Of a stretch of DNA of 8,661 bases, positions 1 to 5,209 are shown piece after piece. Source of the DNA: JBGTHB01 sp041746415 (lineage in GTDB: Bacteria; Pseudomonadota; Gammaproteobacteria; Coxiellales; Coxiellaceae). The notes under the pieces are model-generated. The model was given only the letters and a program-made list of their open reading frames with translations. It was not told the origin of the DNA and made no database searches. The DNA is taken from assembly GCA_041746415.1 (NCBI GenBank), contig JBGTHB010000033.1, forward strand, positions 1 to 8,661, read 5' to 3'. Within the stretch, counting starts at the first letter, position 1, and each line of letters opens with the position of its first letter. The position numbers and the translations under genes are program-made.

Positions 1-260
1 TTAAGAGAGCTAACGCCGCCTGAATTCTCAATCGTGGGCCTCGTGATGGTGCATTTTGCCTGGCAAACATCTGGGTTTCCGGCGTGGTTAGTGGTGTCGT
101 ACCAATACCACGTAGAATCCCCTTTCTCAGTACAGCAAGTATAGGCGCGGTTACTGCAACTGCATGTTTTGTAGTTGGTTTTCTCATCTACAAAGCCACC
201 AGCAAAACCACTGCCTATTAAACAGCCCCCTAATATCACTACCAACAATAATCGTTTCAT
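1..260 (-). CDS. Small exported cysteine-rich protein, partial (C-terminus beyond left edge)
   Basis: An open frame begins at the ATG at 260 and runs through the left edge without a stop, giving 86 visible residues. A GAGGTGAG ribosome-binding site sits directly upstream. The N-terminus is a signal peptide: MKR, then a hydrophobic core LLLVVILGG, then residues CLIGSGFA. LGGC at residues 10-13 resembles a lipobox, which would make it a lipoprotein with Cys13 lipidated. GSGFA (16-20) would alternatively suit signal peptidase I. The mature part is polar and carries six cysteines (33, 35, 42, 43, 66, 70) plus a WYWY cluster at 51-54, which suggests a small disulfide-stabilised periplasmic or secreted domain. 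I recognise no family. It is divergent from the 510-residue gene and shares its intergenic region. The coding call is well supported by start, ribosome-binding site and signal peptide; the function is unknown. Confidence 0.72.
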   Translation of the reverse strand, partial: MKRLLLVVILGGCLIGSGFAGGFVDEKTNYKTCSCSNRAYTCCTEKGDSTWYWYDTTNHAGNPDVCQAKCTITRPTIENSGGVSSL

Positions 261-291
261 ACTCACCTCGTCATCAATTCCTCTTCTACCA

Positions 292-299
292 ATTATAAT
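292..299 (-). promoter_or_regulatory. Consensus -10 element for the small exported gene
   Basis: The octamer ATTATAAT reads TATAAT on both strands. On the minus strand the hexamer ends 31 bases before the ATG at 260, so a transcript would begin near 285 with a leader of about 25 bases that includes the GAGGTGAG site. No convincing -35 is seen 16-18 bases upstream, so the promoter may depend on an activator. The plus-strand reading (294-299) could serve the divergent 510-residue gene but would leave a leader of about 125 bases. Confidence 0.4.
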
Positions 300-300
300 C

Positions 301-338
301 AGTCTGCGGACTAATGCACCCCTCGAGATTGGAATCTC
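301..338. promoter_or_regulatory. Two short palindromes between divergent genes (possible operators)
   Basis: AGTCTGCGGACT at 301-312 pairs five bases per arm, counting one G-T pair. GAGATTGGAATCTC at 325-338 is a perfect six-base inverted repeat around GG. They lie next to the shared TATAAT and between two divergent starts, where a regulator controlling both genes could bind. They are not the same sequence, so one protein binding both is uncertain. No T-run follows either one, so they are not ordinary terminators. For the plus-strand gene only -10-like hexamers (CATAAT at 356-361, GATAAT at 368-373) are visible, without matching -35 elements. Confidence 0.3.
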
Positions 339-432
339 CCCCTGCCCCAAACCTGCATAATTTAGCGGATAATTAATCATCACTTAACAAAATAGGAGTA
401 TGTTTTGAGGTCAGAGAGATGAGGTAGGTAAT

Positions 433-1965
433 ATGAGATCTGATAATATAATTCCAGATAAAGTGGATGGTGCCGCTGTTGTTGTCGCAGAGCAACTGGC
501 CTCGCAGCACAACCAAATTAGTGGTGACGATAGTAAAACCCCACCAATCACGCCGCGCGGCCAAGGCACCGCGAAGAGTCCTTCGTCGACACCAGAAAAA
601 AGCGCTTCGCCAACAACGCCACGCGGCCAAGGCACAAAACCCGATTCCAGAAGAGGCACGCCAGCAAAATTAAGTATACCACCGAGATCACCCATATCCG
701 ATGCAAGCGCGGCCAAAACGACCGCCTATGGTTCTGATAACACCCCTAGCACCTCCAGCTCAATGTATTCAGAAGCAAAAATATCTGACCTGCCGCAATC
801 AGCACCAGCGGCAAGAGTAGCAAACGGATTTGACTTTTCTAACACTCACCCGCGCGCGGGAACGCCTTCACTCACAACCGCTGTCGATGGTTCTGACAAC
901 ACAAGAACTAGCCCTAACACCCGTTCTACTGAAGAAGAAAAAAGACCAGACGCGTCGCAATCAGCATCTGCATTCGGTGACCCTCGTTTGTTTGCGCTCA
1001 CTGGGAGAGCACAAACTCCAGCAGCCACAGCAACAGCAAACGGTTACCTTCCTCCCCTTGGGCACACTGAGAGAGCACAAACTCCAGCAGCCAAAGTAAC
1101 AGCACCCGAAGTCATGCAAAAATTTGCTGCTTTAGAACTTAGCAAGAAAGTAATGAATAGAATCGAAGCTTTCAACATTAATAAAAATACTGCAGAATTA
1201 ATGCTTCCTATTATGCAATATCTTGGCGCAAATCTTTTAAATGAAGCAATGAATCCGCTGCGTGCACTTACAAAGTCTGTTTCCAACAAATTAATGTTTT
1301 TCAAGGATGGCCAGCCAGCTATAACAAAACAGCCAAAAATATACCCGTCTAATACTGTTGTCTTATGTGCTTATATTGAAGTTGCGCCATTACAAAAGAG
1401 TAGAGAAAACACTGTTCTAATTGCTTGGCCAGTGGCTGAAGATTTAAGTTCGGCGCATGGTTACGTCGCCGGCTCCGCCTTTCTTGGCATTCAAGGTGCT
1501 ATTATAAAGGAACTCCCTATAAATGAGAGTTATATTAAAAACGCGGGAGAGCTATTGGTTGAATATAAAAACGGCGCTAGTCCCGTTATCATGGCTCATG
1601 CTCAACAAACAGGTAGTTATAATAACCGCATAGGTGAGGGCTATACTTCTCCGGTCCTACCGGGTAATAGACAAGTGGCTCAACCACTCTGGCAAGAGCT
1701 GTTCACCAGCTACGCAGACAAAGACAGCACCATCGTGACACTAAATTCAGGTGATAAACTCTCGCTCGTCAAAGCACTGCTTGAGTGGAACAAAGAAACA
1801 AAAAGTCATTGCTTACGCACCAACTTCGATCACATCGAAAAAATTGATTTATCTGGATTTAAAGACGAGCAACGACTCGAAATAAACAAATTGCTTAGCT
1901 CATTGGGGCTGTTAGACCAACTTGAAGATAAAATTATTTGCCGACAAGCACCACGTCCTTCTTAA
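433..1965 (+). CDS. Hypothetical 510-residue protein: disordered Pro/Ser/Thr-rich N-terminus with repeats, globular C-terminus
   Basis: I do not recognise the family. The start is supported by GAGGT at 421-425, seven bases before the ATG. No signal peptide or membrane segment is visible. Residues about 30-225 are low in hydrophobics and rich in Pro, Ser, Thr, Ala and Gly, so probably disordered. They contain 13 Ser/Thr-Pro pairs, two TPRGQGT copies (40-46, 62-68), four R-x-x-T-P motifs (73-77, 141-145, 192-196, 214-218) and two GSDNT copies. From about residue 226 to 510 the sequence looks folded, with helical stretches (226-285, 441-453, 479-499) and beta-like segments (306-316, 326-334). 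The DNA of the globular half is visibly more AT-rich than the repeat-rich part. The gene stands alone upstream of the ubi operon. The architecture would suit a secreted effector of a host-associated bacterium, but that is inference; no catalytic motif is seen. Confidence 0.8.
   Translation: MRSDNIIPDKVDGAAVVVAEQLASQHNQISGDDSKTPPITPRGQGTAKSPSSTPEKSASPTTPRGQGTKPDSRRGTPAKLSIPPRSPISDASAAKTTAYGSDNTPSTSSSMYSEAKISDLPQSAPAARVANGFDFSNTHPRAGTPSLTTAVDGSDNTRTSPNTRSTEEEKRPDASQSASAFGDPRLFALTGRAQTPAATATANGYLPPLGHTERAQTPAAKVTAPEVMQKFAALELSKKVMNRIEAFNINKNTAELMLPIMQYLGANLLNEAMNPLRALTKSVSNKLMFFKDGQPAITKQPKIYPSNTVVLCAYIEVAPLQKSRENTVLIAWPVAEDLSSAHGYVAGSAFLGIQGAIIKELPINESYIKNAGELLVEYKNGASPVIMAHAQQTGSYNNRIGEGYTSPVLPGNRQVAQPLWQELFTSYADKDSTIVTLNSGDKLSLVKALLEWNKETKSHCLRTNFDHIEKIDLSGFKDEQRLEINKLLSSLGLLDQLEDKIICRQAPRPS
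550..635 (+). repeat. In-frame 66-bp-period duplication encoding TPRGQGT
   Basis: A 20-base segment at 550-569 recurs at 616-635 with a single mismatch at the sixth base. The 66-base offset is exactly 22 codons, and both copies encode TPRGQGT in the same frame. This is a decayed tandem duplication inside the disordered region of the 510-residue protein. Confidence 0.75.
999..1104 (+). repeat. In-frame 66-bp-period duplication encoding RAQTPAA
   Basis: Positions 999-1038 and 1065-1104 match at 37 of 40 bases, again offset by 66 bases (22 codons). Both encode RAQTPAA followed by a diverged tail. The period equals that of the TPRGQGT duplication at the other end of the disordered region. It marks the boundary with the globular part of the protein. 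Confidence 0.8.
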
Positions 1966-1977
1966 TCGCTTTTGATG

Positions 1978-2010
1978 TGGGTTGGAAAGCAACGCGCAGC
2001 GCAGCCCAAC
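1978..2010. repeat. Imperfect inverted repeat between the 510-residue gene and ubiE
   Basis: TGGGTTGG at 1978-1985 faces CAGCCCAAC at 2002-2010 across a GC-rich middle made of GCGCAGCGCAGC. The arms pair over about five bases (GTTGG with CCAAC). The composition resembles short REP-like elements scattered between genes in many gammaproteobacteria. There is no second copy in this window, and no U-tract follows, so I do not call it a terminator. Confidence 0.25.
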
Positions 2011-2062
2011 AAACTTCCACCGCTATTTGCTTTCACCCGTGTAGCCGTCTACCATAACCGCC

Positions 2063-2812
2063 ATGAATAAAAAGGACACTACCCACTTTGGTTTTGAAGA
2101 TGTCGCTGTGGCCGACAAAGCCAAAAAAGTTGGCGCGGTGTTTCATTCCGTCGCCGAAAAATACGACATTATGAATGACGTCATGTCCGCCGGTTTACAC
2201 CGCTTGTGGAAACGTTTCGCTATCAACTTGGCAAAGTTTCGCCCCGGCCAGACCGTATTGGATCTCGCCGGCGGTACCGGCGATTTAAGTTTGAAAATAA
2301 AACCATTAGTCGGCAACGATGGCAAAGTCATTTTAGCGGATATTAATTTTTCAATGCTAAGCGTAGGTCGTGACCGATTGTTGGATCAAGGGCAATTAAC
2401 TGGTATTGATATCATCCAAGCCGACGCCGAAGCGCTGCCGTTTGCCGATAATTACTTTGATCGCATCATCATTGGTTTTGGTTTGCGTAATGTCACCCTA
2501 AAAGAAAACGCGTTAAGCGAAATGCAACGCGTATTAAAACCCGGGGGCTGTGCGTTGGTGTTGGAATTTTCCAAAGTAACGTTACCGCTACTGGAAAAAA
2601 TGTATGATTTTTATTCTTTTAAACTGCTACCTAAAATAGGCAAGCTGATTGCCAATGACGCAGACAGCTATCGCTATTTAGCGGAATCCATACGTCGTCA
2701 CCCTGATCAACAAACGCTACAGCAAATGATGATCGACGCCGGTTTTGAAGATTGCAGTTATCATAATTTATCAGCCGGTGTCGTCGCCGTACACCGCGGG
2801 TGGAAATATTAA
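2063..2812 (+). CDS. ubiE: Ubiquinone/menaquinone biosynthesis C-methyltransferase UbiE
   Basis: UbiE is an S-adenosylmethionine-dependent methyltransferase that methylates the quinone ring carbon (2-polyprenyl-6-methoxybenzoquinol in ubiquinone synthesis, demethylmenaquinol in menaquinone synthesis). At 249 residues it is close to the E. coli length (251) and aligns throughout. Visible features are the THFGF N-terminus (7-11), the family signature YDIMNDVMSAGLHRLWK (34-50), the SAM-binding motif I LDLAGGTGD (66-74), the acidic LADIN (91-95), FGLRNVT (139-145), RVLKPGG (156-162), NDADSYRYLAESIRRHPDQ (198-216) and a C-terminal AGVVAVHRGWKY. The ATG at 2063 is the only possible start, because an in-frame TAG lies at 2042-2044; yet no Shine-Dalgarno sequence precedes it. 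A weak promoter-like pair (TTGCTT at 2027-2032, TACCAT at 2050-2055, 17-base spacing) would start transcription almost at the ATG. First gene of the ubiE-ubiJ-ubiB operon. Confidence 0.97.
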   Translation: MNKKDTTHFGFEDVAVADKAKKVGAVFHSVAEKYDIMNDVMSAGLHRLWKRFAINLAKFRPGQTVLDLAGGTGDLSLKIKPLVGNDGKVILADINFSMLSVGRDRLLDQGQLTGIDIIQADAEALPFADNYFDRIIIGFGLRNVTLKENALSEMQRVLKPGGCALVLEFSKVTLPLLEKMYDFYSFKLLPKIGKLIANDADSYRYLAESIRRHPDQQTLQQMMIDAGFEDCSYHNLSAGVVAVHRGWKY

Positions 2813-3402
2813 TGTTGTTACAACCATTAGAATTTGCCATTAACCGTTATCTCAGTTTAGATCCTGACACTATCCAGGCGTTAGCTAAATTACACGGCCG
2901 TGTAATTAAGCTGGATATTCGCGATTGGGGTATTACTTTTTTCATACTGCCGCAGCAAAATGGTTTGGAGCTGGTGCCACAATACAGCGGCGAACCCACC
3001 ACCACACTTGCCGCCAATTTATTTGATTTAATGCGCGTCGCCAAAGCAAAAGGCGCAACAGCCGCTTTATTTAAAAATAAAATAACTATAATCGGTGATG
3101 TGCACACCGGCGAGGCATTGCAATCCATATTAACCAACATCGACATTGACTGGGAAGAGCAGCTTTCTAAAATAACAGGGGATGTGGTAGCGCACAATGT
3201 GGGAAACGGCGCGCGCAATACACAGCATTTTATGCGTGACACCTTAACTAAACTGCGTGATCATCTTAAACATTTCTTACAAATTGAATCTCAACAATTA
3301 CCAACCCAGCATGAAGTGCAGCAATTTTGTGACGACGTCACTCAATTACAACACGATGTCGAACGGTTGGAAGCGAAATTAAATCGGTATCAACACTCAT
3401 GA
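2812..3402 (+). CDS. ubiJ: Ubiquinone biosynthesis accessory factor UbiJ (SCP2 domain protein)
   Basis: UbiJ is a soluble accessory protein of the aerobic ubiquinone pathway. In E. coli it binds polyprenyl intermediates through an SCP2 lipid-binding domain and works with UbiK in the Ubi complex. This copy has 196 residues (E. coli 201). An SCP2-like alpha/beta region spans about 20-112, ending in the typical ITIIGDVHTGEALQSIL (91-107) and DIDWEEQLSKITGDVVAHNVG (111-131). A predicted coiled coil near the C-terminus (about 165-192, QLQHDVERLEAKLNRY) fits the family. I chose the ATG at 2812 because it overlaps the ubiE stop as TAATG, with GGGTGG a short way upstream. A GTG at 2800 in the same frame is possible but would add four residues inside ubiE. 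Identification rests on position between ubiE and ubiB, length and the SCP2-plus-coiled-coil pattern; overall identity to E. coli is low. Confidence 0.92.
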   Translation: MLLQPLEFAINRYLSLDPDTIQALAKLHGRVIKLDIRDWGITFFILPQQNGLELVPQYSGEPTTTLAANLFDLMRVAKAKGATAALFKNKITIIGDVHTGEALQSILTNIDIDWEEQLSKITGDVVAHNVGNGARNTQHFMRDTLTKLRDHLKHFLQIESQQLPTQHEVQQFCDDVTQLQHDVERLEAKLNRYQHS

Positions 3403-4826
3403 TCAGACCCGTACAACTGATTCGCTTTATTCAAATTAATTTTATTATTATGCGTCACGGTCTGCGACCGGAAGTAGTGGGCGAACAATCCACGATTTTG
3501 CGTTTACTCAGCTATTTAAATCCTATGCGCTTTACACGTAAAAAGCGCTCACGTGCCGAAGCACTGCGTATCATGTTAGAAACACTGGGGCCTATTTTTG
3601 TTAAATTCGGTCAAGTATTATCGACGCGGCGCGATATTTTACCCGCTGACATCGCCGATGAACTGGCAAGGCTACAAGATCAAGTGCCGCCTTTTCCAGG
3701 AAAAATCGCCAAGCAAATTATCGAACGCGAACTCAAAGCTCCCACTACGCAACTTTTTAAACACTTTGACGAAGTGGCGCTGGCCTCAGCGTCGATTGCG
3801 CAAGTGCACGCCGCTGAATTATTAGATGGCAGTGATGTGGTAATAAAAGTATTGCGCCCTAACATCAAAAAAAACATTCGCAGCGACATTGCCTTAATGT
3901 ATCTCGGTGCGCGCATCGTGCGTTTTTTTTCAAAAACAGCGCGACGTTTAAAACCGGTAGAACTCGTGGCCGAATTTGAAGACACCATTTTTGGTGAACT
4001 CAATTTGCAACGCGAAGCGGCGAATGCCTCGCAACTACGCCGTAATTTTTTGCATTCCGACAAAATGTACGTACCCAAGATTTATTGGGATTACGTCACC
4101 AGACGCGTCATGGTGATGGAACGAATTTATGGTATTCGCATTTCAGACGTGGCCGCCTTACGCCAAGCCGGTGTTAATTTTAAACGTCTCGCCGAAAATG
4201 GGGTGGAGATTTTTTTCACCCAAGTACTACGTGACAGTTTTTTTCACGCCGACATGCACCCTGGAAATTTATTCGTTGATATTACCGATCCTGAATACCC
4301 AATTTATAACGGTATTGATTTTGGCATCATGGGCACATTAAGCCCTGAAGATCAAAAATACATTGCCGAAAATTTTCATGCCTTTTTTGAACGTGACTAT
4401 CGTCGGGTCGCCGAGCTGCACGTATTAAGTAAATGGGTACCAGCAACCACACGCATTGATCAATTTGAAACTGCCATTCGCACCGTGTGTGAACCGATTT
4501 TCGAGCGGCCGCTAAAAGACATTTCATTTGGTAAATTGTTATTGAGTTTGTTTCAAGTCGCTGAAAAATTTAATATGCAATTACAACCGCAATTAATGTT
4601 ATTGCAAAAAACGCTGCTGAGCATTGAAGGCTTAGGACGCCAACTCTACCCTGATTTGGATTTATGGGAAACGGCCAAACCGCAATTAGAAAGATACATG
4701 CGTGATCGTCACAACCCACGCAAATTACTCAAAAAAATTATTGATAATCTTCCTAAAACCAGTGAAAAAATGTTACGCCTACCTGAAATGATTTTTGCCG
4801 CGCTAGACAAGTACCTCGAAAAATAA
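3399..4826 (+). CDS. ubiB: Ubiquinone biosynthesis regulatory protein kinase-like UbiB, lacking its C-terminal membrane anchor
   Basis: UbiB belongs to the ABC1/ADCK/COQ8 family of atypical kinase-like ATPases needed for ubiquinone synthesis, probably by helping hydrophobic precursors reach the Ubi enzymes. Core elements are present: KxGQ motif KFGQ (69-72), the alanine-rich nucleotide loop ASASIAQVHAA (129-139), the lysine in VVIKVLRP (K150), ELNLQREAANA (200-210), MERIYGI (240-246), the catalytic-loop equivalent HADMHPGN (283-290) and DFG (307-309). The ATG overlaps the ubiJ stop as ATGA, so translation is coupled. At 475 residues it is about 70 shorter than E. coli UbiB (546), which ends in two transmembrane helices. 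Here the frame stops at TAA 4824-4826 and continues in phase into a hydrophobic stretch. The catalytic core looks functional; membrane attachment is in doubt unless the N-terminal hydrophobic stretch (VQLIRFIQINFIIM, 5-18) suffices. Confidence 0.95.
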   Translation: MIRPVQLIRFIQINFIIMRHGLRPEVVGEQSTILRLLSYLNPMRFTRKKRSRAEALRIMLETLGPIFVKFGQVLSTRRDILPADIADELARLQDQVPPFPGKIAKQIIERELKAPTTQLFKHFDEVALASASIAQVHAAELLDGSDVVIKVLRPNIKKNIRSDIALMYLGARIVRFFSKTARRLKPVELVAEFEDTIFGELNLQREAANASQLRRNFLHSDKMYVPKIYWDYVTRRVMVMERIYGIRISDVAALRQAGVNFKRLAENGVEIFFTQVLRDSFFHADMHPGNLFVDITDPEYPIYNGIDFGIMGTLSPEDQKYIAENFHAFFERDYRRVAELHVLSKWVPATTRIDQFETAIRTVCEPIFERPLKDISFGKLLLSLFQVAEKFNMQLQPQLMLLQKTLLSIEGLGRQLYPDLDLWETAKPQLERYMRDRHNPRKLLKKIIDNLPKTSEKMLRLPEMIFAALDKYLEK

Positions 4827-4892
4827 TGTCTCGTTTTGCTCCTCTCACTCGCTACCCTGTTTTTTATTGGTGCTTATACCTGGATAGGGTGA
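4827..4892 (+). pseudogene. In-frame remnant of the UbiB C-terminal transmembrane segment, after the stop codon
   Basis: Directly after the ubiB TAA the same reading frame encodes 21 residues before a TGA at 4890-4892. They include LVLLLSLATLFFIGAY, followed by TWIG. An uninterrupted hydrophobic helix of this kind is what UbiB proteins carry at their C-terminus, so I read it as the former anchor cut off by a point mutation to TAA (for example from CAA, AAA or GAA). The closing TGA lies in the first bases of repeat copy 1, which starts at 4888, so the original end of the gene seems to have been replaced. Stop-codon readthrough or a sequencing error are alternatives. Confidence 0.6.
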
Positions 4893-4983
4893 GTCATGGC
4901 GAGCGAGGTACGAGCGTCGCCATCCATATGCCGGTGTTTTTTAGTCGCACTGATGCATGAATCATGACGCTCGATGACTCGCT
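4888..4983. repeat. 96-bp structured intergenic repeat, copy 1
   Basis: This segment is identical over 96 bases to 5063-5158. It has imperfect terminal inverted repeats: GAGTCAT-gg-CGAGCG (4891-4905) pairs with CGCTCGATGACTC (4968-4980), 13 base pairs with a two-base bulge. A second hairpin, ATGGCGA (4896-4902) with TCGCCAT (4917-4923), competes for the left arm. The centre has CATGAATCATG (4956-4966 region), another inverted repeat. The layout GTCATxGCGAGCG...GCxATCCA recalls palindromic repeats widespread between genes of Rickettsiales and Legionellales, with base-pair-preserving changes; that link is from memory. It resembles a MITE-like or REP-like non-coding element of about 90 bp. The T6 run (4937-4942) is too far from a hairpin for a standard terminator. 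Confidence 0.85.
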
Positions 4984-5062
4984 CGTGATGACGGAAAAAG
5001 AATTACACGCAGACGTGATAACAAAAGAAAAAAGCACCATCAACGCATCAGCACAAATGACA
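4984..5062. other. 79-bp spacer between repeat copies
   Basis: Nothing recognisable is encoded here. The first 19 bases (4984-5002) match 5159-5177 after copy 2 at 14 positions, and all five differences are transitions, so the original repeat unit was about 115 bp. An ATG at 4988 opens a 43-codon frame that runs into copy 2 and ends at 5119, but it has no ribosome-binding site and half of it is repeat sequence, so I do not call it a gene. Confidence 0.5.
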
Positions 5063-5158
5063 GGTGAGTCATGGCGAGCGAGGTACGAGCGTCGCCATCC
5101 ATATGCCGGTGTTTTTTAGTCGCACTGATGCATGAATCATGACGCTCGATGACTCGCT
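5063..5158. repeat. 96-bp structured intergenic repeat, copy 2
   Basis: An exact copy of 4888-4983 in the same orientation, 175 bases further on. The terminal inverted repeats fall at 5066-5080 and 5143-5155. Zero differences over 96 bases next to a sharply diverged flank indicates either a recent tandem duplication or gene conversion between the copies. It lies 52 bases from the 3' end of the convergent ATPase gene, so it sits in the convergent intergenic space between ubiB and that gene. From 5159 to 5209 nothing further is seen. Confidence 0.85.
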
Positions 5159-5209
5159 TGCGACGACGAAAAAGGAAGATACAAGCTACACGTTAGCACC
5201 ACAACCTTA

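Noticed and set aside
373..716. Two overlapping minus-strand open frames opposite the start of the 510-residue gene
   Set aside because: They are GC-rich antisense shadows of the Pro/Thr-rich coding repeats, lack ribosome-binding sites and have Trp/Arg-rich or atypical composition.
830..1304. Short frames on both strands inside the 510-residue gene
   Set aside because: All lie within the longer frame that has a good ribosome-binding site and a continuous domain structure; they show no protein-like features.
2800..2812. Upstream GTG start for ubiJ
   Set aside because: The ATG forming a TAATG overlap with the ubiE stop is the more typical coupled start; the GTG adds only four residues inside ubiE.
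2847..3242. 131-codon minus-strand frame opposite ubiJ
   Set aside because: It is the complement of a well-identified coding gene, with cysteine- and serine-rich shadow composition and no start signals.
3680..4078. 132-codon minus-strand frame opposite ubiB
   Set aside because: It mirrors the conserved ubiB kinase-like core and has no independent support.
4917..4942. Rho-independent terminator after ubiB
   Set aside because: The T6 run is 14 bases beyond the nearest hairpin, so the geometry is wrong.
4826..4960. 44-codon frame starting at an ATG that overlaps the ubiB stop
   Set aside because: More than half of it is repeat sequence and it reads the hydrophobic tail in a different frame from ubiB; the TAATG overlap looks coincidental.
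4988..5119. 43-codon frame between the repeats, ending with GESWRARYERRHPYAGVF
   Set aside because: No ribosome-binding site, and the C-terminal part is just translated repeat. It would gain interest only if genome-wide copies are found fused to genuine proteins.
4888..5158. CRISPR-like array from the repeated sequence
   Set aside because: Only two copies of a 96-bp repeat with a 79-bp spacer, no cas genes; repeat length and structure do not fit.
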